Assembly: GCA_018056145.1 (NCBI GenBank)
Contig: JAGPGE010000026.1
Span: 1 to 17,619 of the forward strand
Reading direction: 5' to 3'
Length of the DNA: 17,619 nt
Source of the DNA: Armatimonadota bacterium
GTDB lineage: Bacteria; Armatimonadota; Zipacnadia; Zipacnadales; JABUFB01
Shown here piece by piece: positions 1 to 7,012 of this stretch. The translations under genes were made by a program, and so were the position numbers. Positions within the stretch are counted from its first letter, which is position 1, and each line of letters opens with the position of its first letter. The notes under the pieces are model-generated. The model was not told the DNA's origin. It worked only from the letters and a program-made list of their open reading frames with translations, and did not search any database.

Positions 1-1431
1 CTTGCACTGGGGGCACTTGGCGAACCCGAATTCGAACTCGTCCGCGCCGGTGTGGATGAACTCGGTGGTGGGGAAGGCTTCCACAAGCTCGGCGAACACG
101 GTGTCCAGGAACTTCCAGGTCTCGGGCTCGCTGGTGCAGAAGACCCACGGGTCGCCGGCCTCCCGCATCTTCTCCATCTCCGGGTGCCGCAATACCGCCG
201 ATGCGTGCCCGAGGGCCTCGAACTGCGGGATCAGTTGCATGTGATACGGGCGCGCGTATTCCGTAAGCTCCCGGGCTTTCTCGTGGGTGAACGTGCCCTC
301 GCGCCCAAGGAAGGGGAACGTCCTGAAGCGGAAGTCGTCCTCCATGTAGAAGAGCAGGCCATTGATCTTGCACCTTGCCAGGGCGCGGATCATCCGCTTC
401 ACATACTCCACGTCCACGCTCTGCCCGCGGGCGATGTCATACTGGATAATCCGGTAGGGGAAAGCCGGCCAGTCTTTTACATTACAGCAGGCGATACCAG
501 GCCCGGCGTCTGTCTTCCGGGCCATCTGGCCCAGGGTCATTGCCCCGTACAGGATGCCCCGCGCGTGCCGGGCCCTTACCCGCGCGCCGTCGGCGGAAAC
601 CTCCAGCGCGTAGGCTTCGGGGCTGTCCGAGGGCACGTCCAGATCTGCTTTCATCAATACCAGGGCATTCGCGGGCGCATTCTCAGCCTGCGGGTCCAGC
701 GCACGCACGCCCAACTCAAAACCGGTGCGCTCCTGGATCAGCGCCTGCAGTTCCCGAGCAGCGAAGGCCGCGTCATCATCGCCTTCCGAATGACAGATCA
801 CGGTGTCCGCCTCGAGCGCGAACTCGCCCCCCGTCAGTTGCACCTCCCGCGGCACAGGGATCAGCGACACACCGGCATTAGTCAGTGCCGCCGCGGCCTT
901 CATCTGCCGGGTGGATTCCTCATCCATCACCGTCGCCAGTGCGAACAGGTCCCTGCCCGTGCCGTAACGGTAGGACGTCCACCCATCGCCTGCCACGGTT
1001 GCGCCGACGAAGACGTCAATATGCCCCCGCTGCCGGTCGGCGGCAGTGATCTTCTCAGTCAGGTCGATGGGCGCCAGGTTGCTCTGGTTCCACTCGTCCC
1101 CGTTGGTGACTACGGGTCCCTCGTGTATGAGTTCACCGTCGGCGCTATCGCGCCGCAGCAGCAACTGGTAGCTGGTGCCCTTGCCGCTGTAGCCCACAAC
1201 AGCCCCGATGCGCAGCCAGTACCCGGCTGCCTCCTGTTCGGGGACGGGGAACCGCATCGGCACCCACTTGCCGGACTCGATGAGCCCGAGATGCCCTTCG
1301 CCCGCGGGAGTCGGGTCCAGGGGGGCCAGACGCTTCGCGTACTCCCCGAACTCAGCCCAGCGCTCCGACTGGCATTGCCCAATACCCGCCACCAGCAGGA
1401 CCACCATCATCAACGACCCGCGGAACCGCAC
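1..1431 (-). CDS. Exported glycoside hydrolase family 20 (beta-N-acetylhexosaminidase-like), C-terminus cut off by window edge
   Basis: The frame is open on the minus strand from a GTG at 1431 to the window edge, giving 477 residues. A GGAG at 1441-1444 lies 9 nt upstream of the GTG. The N-terminus (MRFRGSLMMVVLLVAGIGQC) is a Sec signal peptide, so the enzyme acts outside the cytoplasm. After a divergent region of about 130 residues comes a GH20b-type alpha/beta domain (roughly 150-270, around SLIPVPREVQLTGGEF and ARHARGILYGAMTLGQM). The start of the TIM barrel follows (from about 280: WPAFPYRIIQYDIARGQ). The strand IHTGADEFEFGF (459-470) carries the Asp464-Glu465 pair typical of GH20, where substrate-assisted catalysis removes terminal GlcNAc/GalNAc. 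The family usually has GGDE; here it is GADE, followed by a CxxC (CPQC). It is divergent from the 1524 gene across 92 bp. Family assignment is firm; the true substrate is not known. Confidence 0.88.
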   Translation of the reverse strand, partial: MRFRGSLMMVVLLVAGIGQCQSERWAEFGEYAKRLAPLDPTPAGEGHLGLIESGKWVPMRFPVPEQEAAGYWLRIGAVVGYSGKGTSYQLLLRRDSADGELIHEGPVVTNGDEWNQSNLAPIDLTEKITAADRQRGHIDVFVGATVAGDGWTSYRYGTGRDLFALATVMDEESTRQMKAAAALTNAGVSLIPVPREVQLTGGEFALEADTVICHSEGDDDAAFAARELQALIQERTGFELGVRALDPQAENAPANALVLMKADLDVPSDSPEAYALEVSADGARVRARHARGILYGAMTLGQMARKTDAGPGIACCNVKDWPAFPYRIIQYDIARGQSVDVEYVKRMIRALARCKINGLLFYMEDDFRFRTFPFLGREGTFTHEKARELTEYARPYHMQLIPQFEALGHASAVLRHPEMEKMREAGDPWVFCTSEPETWKFLDTVFAELVEAFPTTEFIHTGADEFEFGFAKCPQCK

Positions 1432-1523
1432 CTTTCGCCACTCCTTTCGGTCAAAGGGAACATGGACGCGGGTTCGCTCATTCCCGTGCCCTTCCCTTCT
1501 CGCATGGTCGGAGGTGACCCGGA

Positions 1524-3296
1524 ATGTCACGCAGCTTTTTCGCACCCACCGTCCTTCTGGTGGTGCTTTCCTCGCTCGCAGCCGCGTCCGGAGCGTTGCC
1601 CGCGTTCTACCCGGCGGGCCAGCCGCTGCGGGTGGAAGGCTACGACCACTGGGCAGTCTGGCGCGCGCGTTTCGAAGTGCGCGCGACCCCTACCACGCAC
1701 CACACCCTGCTTGAGCGCCACGCCGCGCTGCTGATGTGGCTCGGCGACATGCGGCAGCGGCGCCTGCCAGTGAACGAGGCGCTCCCCCCGGCAACGGTCA
1801 GTGCTGTCGCCGATCTCATCAAGAGGGGCGACCACGCCGCGGCGTGCCTCGCTCTGGATGACCTCTACCGGAAGCTGGAGGCGTTCGCGGCGCGGCAGCA
1901 AGAACCAACTCGCGGCGGCTTCCTCTCGGGCAAGATCGTGGACGTTGCCGGGAATCCGGTAAAGGACGCGCGGGTGACGGTCGTCGGCTCCCCGCTTGGT
2001 GCGTACTCGAACGAGGATGGCAACTTCGTCATCCCCAATGTGCCCGTGTCGGCGCCCCGGTACATCCTGCGTGCCTCCAGTCCGGGGTTCATCGATGGCT
2101 TCTCCGGCGGGCTGACGCCGACGGATCAGCCCTCGGGCGCCGCGGTGCTGCTTCTGGCGCCGCAGGGCGAAGGGTCGCCCCGGCTCACCGGCACTCTCGC
2201 GGTGCGCGTCTGCCGGATGGTGGAACTGCGCGAGGTCCCGCCTCCCCCCAGCGCCTTCGACAGCGCGGTGGTGGACATGAAGATCTACCCGCGCGAGGTC
2301 CAGACCTACCTGGAGCCCAGCCCGAGAGTGGACAGCGACAACACGGCCATTGTCGCCCAAGCCTCCGCGATCCTGGCCTCCGTCGCCGAACCACACCGCC
2401 TGCGATCCGCGGCACTGGTGCAGGCCACGGTGCAGTGGCTGGTCTCGAACATCGCCTACGACTCAGAGCGGTCCTTCCCAGGCGACCCCGCCTGCGGCAA
2501 CTGGCAGCTTGTCCACGGTGCCTGGAGCCGGGACCCGGAGGACTGGCTCCAGCTGCCCTCCCAGGTGCTCGAGACCCGGCGCGCCACTTGCGCCGAGTAC
2601 GAACGCCTCGCCGTCGCTCTCTTGCGCGCCCTCAATGTGCCGGCGCGCACGGTTCTCGTGGATACCCACCCGGTGACCCAGTGGTGGGTTCAGCTGTCCA
2701 GCGGGAACGGTTTCTGGGCGAATGTCGAAGCGTGGCGGGCCCGGCATGATTACGACCGGACCGGGGTCATGCCCGCGCAACTGCCCTCGGTGTCCGATAG
2801 CCTCATCGGTTTCTTCTCGCCGAACCAGCACCCACCTGCCGAGATTGTCTGGGATGCCGCAAACCCGTGTCTGTGGCTGGCCGACTACGGCCAGATCGCC
2901 CAGACCGCCCTCAATCCCGCGGGCCTCAAAGTGATGCAGCGCTGGATGGAGCAGTTCAAGGCCGACGGCAAGCTGCCCACCGGGGTAGACAGGACGGTCA
3001 TCCCGCCCTCGGGCCTGCGGCTGTACAAGTCCTACCAGGTGTCAACCCGAGGCGCGGTAATCGATCTGTCCACCCTCGGGGCGCAGCGCAAGCTGTCCGT
3101 GCGCTTCCCGGTCTATGTGGAGAACCAGTACCGTAAGACCATCGACATGCAGGCCTGGACGGACCACCCGGAATGGCTCAAGACGGTGCGGCGCGAGAAC
3201 ATGCAGGACCCGGTAACCCGTCAGAATCTGGACTGGTATGTGCTGGAGTTCGAGATCGGCCGGACAGCGCCCGTCCAGCCCGCGCCTGCGGGTTAG
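1524..3296 (+). CDS. Exported transglutaminase-like protein with carboxypeptidase-regulatory-like domain
   Basis: A 590-residue protein. The ATG at 1524 has GGAGGTGA at 1510-1517, 6 nt upstream. Residues 1-24 form a signal peptide (hydrophobic VLLVVLSSLAAASGA). Residues about 133-205 look like a carboxypeptidase-regulatory-like beta-sandwich (GKIVDVAGNPVKDARVTVVG, then YSNEDGNFVIPNVP). The transglutaminase-like core spans about 300-410: AALVQATVQWLVSNIAYD leads into RRATCAEYERLAVALLRAL, with the nucleophile-type Cys356, and LNVPARTVLVDTHP. The usual catalytic His position aligns with Gln386 (QWWVQL) and the Asp position with Glu402, so classical transglutaminase activity is doubtful; His382 lies four residues before. 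It is the first gene of a plus-strand group with a membrane glycosyltransferase and a membrane acyltransferase. An extracytoplasmic protease or cross-linking role is possible, but no substrate can be named. Confidence 0.82.
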   Translation: MSRSFFAPTVLLVVLSSLAAASGALPAFYPAGQPLRVEGYDHWAVWRARFEVRATPTTHHTLLERHAALLMWLGDMRQRRLPVNEALPPATVSAVADLIKRGDHAAACLALDDLYRKLEAFAARQQEPTRGGFLSGKIVDVAGNPVKDARVTVVGSPLGAYSNEDGNFVIPNVPVSAPRYILRASSPGFIDGFSGGLTPTDQPSGAAVLLLAPQGEGSPRLTGTLAVRVCRMVELREVPPPPSAFDSAVVDMKIYPREVQTYLEPSPRVDSDNTAIVAQASAILASVAEPHRLRSAALVQATVQWLVSNIAYDSERSFPGDPACGNWQLVHGAWSRDPEDWLQLPSQVLETRRATCAEYERLAVALLRALNVPARTVLVDTHPVTQWWVQLSSGNGFWANVEAWRARHDYDRTGVMPAQLPSVSDSLIGFFSPNQHPPAEIVWDAANPCLWLADYGQIAQTALNPAGLKVMQRWMEQFKADGKLPTGVDRTVIPPSGLRLYKSYQVSTRGAVIDLSTLGAQRKLSVRFPVYVENQYRKTIDMQAWTDHPEWLKTVRRENMQDPVTRQNLDWYVLEFEIGRTAPVQPAPAG

Positions 3297-3378
3297 GGTC
3301 GCCAGTCCTCGGCGAAGGGATTGCCTGTGCGCCCGGGGAACATGGGGCGAACTCAGCCGGGGGGGAGAGGGAGCCCAA

Positions 3379-4926
3379 ATGGGTCGTGCCCCTGTGAGCG
3401 CCGGGAGCCTGCTGTCCAGCCGGGCTCTCGTGATCCTGCTTGTCGTCGTCGTGGTCTGCCAGCTTGTGGCCTTCGTGGTCACAGGGCGTGATTCCGGCCC
3501 CGATTCCGACGAAGCGCTGTTCGCTTACATCGCCCACTTCTGGGCGACCGGCGACCTGCTGCCATACCGCGGCGCCTTCGAGAACAAGCCTCCGGGCATC
3601 TTCCTCGCCTACCGGCTGTTCATGGGGGACGGAAGCGGCATGTTCGGGGGCACCCGCGTGGCGGCCGCGTTCGCGCAACTGCTCGCGGCGGCGCTGCTTG
3701 GCCTTCTCGTGTCCTCATTCCAGGGCAGGCGCGTGGGCCTCGCTGCCGGGCTGCTCGTGGCCACGTTCCTCCTGAGACGCGGGGTCCACGGGAACCTCGC
3801 CGATACCGAAGCCTTCATGGCGCCCTTCGTATGCGCCGGGATGCTGATTGCCTGGCTCTCCGTGACGCGGCAACGCGCCGGCTTCGCGTTCATGGGCGGC
3901 ATCCTCCTCGGATGCGCGTTCCTGTTCAAGCCCGTCGCTGTCGCGGAGATCGCCGCTCTCGTCCTCAGTCTTGTGCTCCTGCGCATGCCAATGGCCGCCC
4001 TGCTGGCGCTGCTTGGCGTGGCGGTCCCCATCGCGTTGAGCTTCGCGTGGGCCGCTTCCGCCGGGATCCTGCGGGAGTACTGGCAGGTGGCCTTCGTCAG
4101 CCTCGCCGCCCACGATACCCATCCCGCCGCGCTTGGAGACATCTGGCGGTCCGTGAGCACTTTCCTGATGCCCTACCTGCGCACCGACGGGATCGGGCTC
4201 ATCGCCCTGGCGGCACTGGCCCTCGCGCCTGGCTGGAAGGCCCCGGAGCCCATACGGCCCCTGCTTGTCCTGGCGCGCTGGTGGGCGCTGTTGAGCATTC
4301 TGGCCATGGCGGGGTCCGGGTGGTTCTACCCCCACCAGTACAAGCCGGTCGTCCCGGCACTGGTGCTGCTCGGGGCGTGCGCTGCCGGTCGCTTCCGGGA
4401 CATGGATCGCCAGTCGCGGAATGTCATCGGCTTCGCCGCGGCTGCTTTCCTCACTCTGTTCCTGTGGGAGCCCGCGGACTGCATCATGTCCGCGCGGGCG
4501 GACAAGAGCGACTGGGTGGCGGCGCACCGGCCACTGGTGGACTACATCCAGCGGGAGACGTCAGACGGGGAGCCGGTCTACATCGTGGGCCTGCGCAGCG
4601 AGGTCTACATCCTCAGCGACCGCGTTTCACCCAGCCGGTTCTTCAACGTGGTCTTCGTCCAGGGGCATGTGGCGGAGCTCGTGGGCGACCTCAGCCGAGA
4701 CCCACCCGGGGTCATCGCAATCGATGCCCTGGGCCGGCGCTGCATGCGCGGCGAGTTTGGGGATGCTCTCGAAGCCTTCATCGCGTCGCGCTACACGCAG
4801 GCCACCGTGCCGGACCTCGAGAACTGGACGGTGTACCGATTGTCTCGCCCGGCGAAGATGCCGGATCGTCGGCGTGGGTCGGTGGCGCCTTTGATGAACG
4901 GCGACAGCATCCCACCAAGAAGGTAG
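3379..4926 (+). CDS. Polytopic membrane glycosyltransferase, GT39/ArnT-like (PMT_2 type)
   Basis: 515 residues from ATG 3379, with a purine-rich GGGGGAGAGGGAG site at 3361-3373. The same frame is open further upstream to 3238, but that would overlap the previous gene and lacks both a ribosome-binding site and hydrophobic sequence. TM1 is about 17-35. The first periplasmic loop contains GPDSDEALFAY (Asp42, Asp44, Glu45), the acidic motif of GT-C enzymes, then ENKPPG (68-73), a hallmark of the GT39/GT83 family. Many further hydrophobic segments reach to about residue 375, followed by a soluble C-terminal domain of about 120 residues. Such enzymes transfer sugars from polyprenyl-phosphate donors to lipids or proteins on the outer face of the inner membrane. 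The gene lies 82 bp after the transglutaminase-like gene and 12 bp before the acyltransferase, consistent with one operon for envelope glycan modification. The acceptor is unknown. Confidence 0.85.
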   Translation: MGRAPVSAGSLLSSRALVILLVVVVVCQLVAFVVTGRDSGPDSDEALFAYIAHFWATGDLLPYRGAFENKPPGIFLAYRLFMGDGSGMFGGTRVAAAFAQLLAAALLGLLVSSFQGRRVGLAAGLLVATFLLRRGVHGNLADTEAFMAPFVCAGMLIAWLSVTRQRAGFAFMGGILLGCAFLFKPVAVAEIAALVLSLVLLRMPMAALLALLGVAVPIALSFAWAASAGILREYWQVAFVSLAAHDTHPAALGDIWRSVSTFLMPYLRTDGIGLIALAALALAPGWKAPEPIRPLLVLARWWALLSILAMAGSGWFYPHQYKPVVPALVLLGACAAGRFRDMDRQSRNVIGFAAAAFLTLFLWEPADCIMSARADKSDWVAAHRPLVDYIQRETSDGEPVYIVGLRSEVYILSDRVSPSRFFNVVFVQGHVAELVGDLSRDPPGVIAIDALGRRCMRGEFGDALEAFIASRYTQATVPDLENWTVYRLSRPAKMPDRRRGSVAPLMNGDSIPPRR

Positions 4927-4938
4927 GGACAAGACAGC

Positions 4939-6126
4939 GTGGCGAGCAGCGCCCCAGCACGACCGCGGCTCTTTTTCGTCGATTACGTGCGCGGATGGGC
5001 TATCATCGGCATGGTCGCCGCCCACTATTGGCACGTCTTCCTGCGCGAGGACGTCCTGGATCGCGTCCACGGAGAATCGGTCTTCTTCGTACTCACTTTC
5101 GCTGCGGGGTTGTTCTTCGGGGTGGTCGGAGTCTCATGCGCGCTCTTCCTGGGCGAGGAGCGCGCGGCCGAACGCCGTCGGGAGCTTGCCCGGCGCGGCT
5201 GGCTGGTTTTCCTCGCGGGCTTCCTGTGGACCCTCATGCTCCGAGATCTGGCGCAGTTCGACTTCCTGCACTGCATCGGGATCGCGATGGCGGCTTGCGG
5301 GCTGCTGGCTGTGTCTGCACGGGGCTGGATGGCCGGTCTCGCGCTCATCCCGATCTGCTGGGGCATCGTTGCGTGGCAGCAGACTGCCCTGCCTGCTGGC
5401 CTTGAGCCCGCAAGCGGGGTAAGCGGCTTCCTGATGAACTCGGTGCTCTTCACCGGGCACTTCCCGCTCCCCGGCTGGCTACCGGTGGTGTTCCTGGGCT
5501 ATGCGCTCGGGGTGGTCCTCGTGCGGCAGGGGAACAAGCCTACCCGGTTCCTGCGCGCCCTGACCTTTGCGGCCGGCGCGGTCTTCACGGCGGCGGCCTA
5601 TCTCGCGGCCTACCAGGGTTGGGGCCTCTCCAAGATCCCGATCAGTCTCGGGTACTCCATCCTGACCTGCGGCGTGTTCGCGCTCTTCTGGGTGCTGTGC
5701 TCGTTGCTGGAGGGGGTGTCGAAATGGGTGCCCCTTAGGAGTGTCACGGTTACCCTCGGCACGTTCGCTCTTCCCGCCACTGCAATCCATTGGCTCATCG
5801 GTCGGTCGATCATGCCCCGTCTGCATCTCACGGGGGACATGGGCCTTCCCGCATTTCTGATTACCACGGCGGCTATTCTCGCGCTGATCGCCCTGGCATA
5901 CAGGCCCTGGATGGCATTGGTCAATGCCTGGAACGACACGCGGCACGGGTGGCTGCGGTCACCATGGTTTCTCGCGACTGTCGGGGTTCTGAGCTACTTA
6001 GGAGGCTACGTGGCCCTCGCGCTGGCCGGGTTCAGGTTCCATGAGACCGTCTCGTCGGTCATCGCCTGCGCTGGTATCCTCGTTTTGTGCCTGCCGTTGT
6101 ACTCGCGCCGCGCCAGGAAGCGGTGA
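4939..6126 (+). CDS. Multi-pass membrane acyltransferase, DUF1624/HGSNAT-catalytic-like
   Basis: 395 residues from GTG 4939, only 12 nt after the stop of the glycosyltransferase. The AAGGTAGGGA purine stretch that overlaps that stop can serve as the ribosome-binding site. The N-terminus FVDYVRGWAIIGMVAAHYWH has the Asp15, Arg18-Gly19 and His29 pattern found at the start of DUF1624 (heparan-alpha-glucosaminide N-acetyltransferase catalytic) and related acyltransferase families. It continues with TFAAGLFFGVVGVSCALFLG, RRGWLVFLAGFLWTL and DFLHCIGIAMAACGLL in the order typical of the family. About ten hydrophobic segments can be counted, and the protein ends in a basic tail (SRRARKR). The likely role is transfer of an acyl group across the membrane to a sugar, which fits the preceding membrane glycosyltransferase. 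DUF418 or acyltransferase-3 type membership is the main alternative. The bidirectional terminator follows 26 nt after the stop. Confidence 0.78.
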   Translation: MASSAPARPRLFFVDYVRGWAIIGMVAAHYWHVFLREDVLDRVHGESVFFVLTFAAGLFFGVVGVSCALFLGEERAAERRRELARRGWLVFLAGFLWTLMLRDLAQFDFLHCIGIAMAACGLLAVSARGWMAGLALIPICWGIVAWQQTALPAGLEPASGVSGFLMNSVLFTGHFPLPGWLPVVFLGYALGVVLVRQGNKPTRFLRALTFAAGAVFTAAAYLAAYQGWGLSKIPISLGYSILTCGVFALFWVLCSLLEGVSKWVPLRSVTVTLGTFALPATAIHWLIGRSIMPRLHLTGDMGLPAFLITTAAILALIALAYRPWMALVNAWNDTRHGWLRSPWFLATVGVLSYLGGYVALALAGFRFHETVSSVIACAGILVLCLPLYSRRARKR

Positions 6127-6152
6127 CCCGCAGGTCGGTTCCGCGCAAAGAC

Positions 6153-6184
6153 AAAGCCCCCGCGTTGGTACCCACGGGGGCTTT
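6153..6184. terminator. Rho-independent-type hairpin between convergent genes
   Basis: A perfect 10-bp stem, AAAGCCCCCG (6153-6162) with CGGGGGCTTT (6175-6184), encloses a 12-nt loop containing GGTACC. It starts 26 nt after the stop of the acyltransferase gene. It lies about 42 nt beyond the stop of the minus-strand small gene at 6227. The T-run is short on both strands: CTTT then CC on plus, CTTTGTCTTT on minus. The minus strand therefore has the somewhat better tail, and the element probably works in both directions. Confidence 0.8.
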
Positions 6185-6226
6185 CCGATGAACCAGGCCG
6201 AGGCCGGTACCTGCGCCAGCGCTTGG

Positions 6227-6514
6227 CTACGCTGCGCGGCGGGTCTTCTCGCGACGCTTCGCCGAAACCACATCTGCCGAGTAGTGCATTCTCTCGAGCA
6301 TCTCAGCGCGCTTCGCCCAGCGCTGTCCCGCGGGCTCGGTGGACGAATATCGCCGGCCCGACGTCTTCGGGCGAGCCACGGTCCCTGCTCCTCGCGCCGC
6401 TCCCGCCGCGCGACCGTCATGCAGCAGAACTCGCAGGGCCGCGTAGGCGATGATCATCAATGCGACATGCAGTCCGTTCAGCGACGTGCTTCCCAAAGGG
6501 CAGATCCAGTCCAT
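6227..6514 (-). CDS. Putative small membrane protein, unrecognised
   Basis: A 95-residue minus-strand frame from ATG 6514 to a TAG at 6227-6229. GGAG lies 9 nt upstream of this ATG. An in-frame ATG at 6550 would give 107 residues, but it has no ribosome-binding site and would leave only about 10 nt of leader from the candidate promoter. The N-terminal third (MDWICPLGSTSLNGLHVALM then IIAYAALRVLLHD) includes one hydrophobic segment, about residues 12-31. The rest is basic and hydrophilic (GRRYSST, RWAKRAEMLERMHY, ending KRREKTRRAA). No family is recognised. The hydrophobic stretch slightly resembles the C-terminal part of some IS4-type transposases, so a transposase remnant cannot be excluded. 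Support for a real gene: a TTGACA-17-TAGTAT promoter just upstream, high GC at third codon positions and a hairpin terminator downstream. Confidence 0.5.
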   Translation of the reverse strand: MDWICPLGSTSLNGLHVALMIIAYAALRVLLHDGRAAGAARGAGTVARPKTSGRRYSSTEPAGQRWAKRAEMLERMHYSADVVSAKRREKTRRAA

Positions 6515-6565
6515 CGTCGTCAACTCCAGCACTTGCCGCGATGTCGTCATTCGAATAACAGTTCG

Positions 6566-6594
6566 ATACTACTGCGAAACCAAGCCGGTGTCAA
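6566..6594 (-). promoter_or_regulatory. Sigma70-type promoter for the small minus-strand gene
   Basis: On the minus strand, TTGACA (6594-6589) is followed after exactly 17 nt by TAGTAT (6571-6566). This is a full match to the -35 consensus and 4 of 6 to the -10. Predicted transcription start is near 6559, which favours the ATG at 6514 over the one at 6550. The region is locally AT-richer than its surroundings. Confidence 0.6.
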
Positions 6595-6719
6595 GATGTA
6601 GAAGATTAAGATTTGAGCCTATACAGCGTTTGACAGATTCCGCGTGGACTTGGTTCCGCGTCAGTCGAAGATATCATTCGGGGATCCGAACAACCATTCG
6701 TCCGCATCCGCGATAGGGA

Positions 6720-6809
6720 GGCCTTCACACCGCGCGCGTGGGAAGCCCCGCATCCGTCGCCGCAGATGTCACGGAGCGCGGCGCCACGCCGCGCAGGTGT
6801 GGGAAGGCC
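6720..6809. other. Long imperfect hairpin (22 base pairs), possible structured RNA
   Basis: The arm 6720-6741 pairs base for base with 6784-6809, with all asymmetry on the right arm: bulges G6801-G6802, A6795 and C6790. This gives 22 Watson-Crick pairs in a row apart from the bulges. Inside the 42-nt remainder, TCCGT (6753-6757) can pair with ACGGA (6771-6775), so the whole element can form a rod of about 90 nt. It is intergenic, about 200 bp upstream of the zinc-ribbon gene. I could not match it to 6S RNA, SRP RNA, RNase P or a riboswitch. It could be a small RNA, a leader element, or a copy of a dispersed palindromic repeat. Confidence 0.55.
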
Positions 6810-6854
6810 GCGTCACCGTGGGCAATTGGCGGCCCGCGCATGGCCCTGGAAGTC

Positions 6855-6883
6855 TTGTGTTGGACTAAGATGTGTGCTATTGT
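6855..6883 (+). promoter_or_regulatory. Candidate extended -10 promoter of the zinc-ribbon/yggS/sepF group
   Basis: TTGTGT (6855-6860), 17 nt, then TATTGT (6878-6883), preceded directly by TGC, the extended -10 TGN element. The match is partial (3/6 and 4/6), but the spacing is exact and it lies in the only AT-rich pocket before the gene. It would give a leader of roughly 120 nt. Confidence 0.35.
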
Positions 6884-7012
6884 CTTCTTTAGCATCTTCG
6901 CAGGTAGCCGGTTCCAATCGGCCCGCGGCCCCGGTCAGTCGGTGGCCCGGACAACACCGCGTCCGCGGCTTTCGCATCCAGCGCGCCCGCGGGCTTCGGA
7001 GGTCTGTTGACC

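Larger units (their letters stand above)
6595..7012. other. Long intergenic region upstream of the zinc-ribbon/division cluster
   Basis: About 420 bp with no frame that has a ribosome-binding site or protein-like composition. Open frames here (for example plus-strand 6738-7010) have no plausible start context and no recognisable product. The stretch contains an AT-richer part (6595-6690), a long imperfect hairpin (6720-6809), a candidate extended -10 promoter (6855-6883) and the leader of the 7013 gene with its GGAGG. No known riboswitch or RNA family consensus was recognised. Confidence 0.6.

Noticed and set aside
1454..1498. Inverted repeat AAGGGAA / TTCCCTT between the divergent GH20 and transglutaminase-like genes
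   Set aside because: Seven bases with a 31-nt separation is weak; it could be an operator, but nothing else supports it.
52..1734. 560-residue open frame on the plus strand
   Set aside because: It is antisense to the GH20 gene, whose minus-strand translation shows clear GH20 motifs. The plus frame has no coherent domains, runs into the 1524 gene in another frame, and reflects few stops in GC-rich DNA.
3831..5405. 524-residue plus-strand frame overlapping two membrane protein genes
   Set aside because: Arg/Pro/Gly-rich composition without motifs. The overlapped frames have clear transmembrane segments and family motifs.
6041..6601. 186-residue plus-strand frame across the terminator
   Set aside because: It starts inside the acyltransferase gene, crosses the terminator hairpin and is antisense to the better supported small minus-strand gene.
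6742..6840. Resemblance of some segments (GGGAAG, GCGCCAC) to a cobalamin riboswitch
   Set aside because: The ordered conserved blocks of the B12 riboswitch are not present, and the downstream genes have no cobalamin link.
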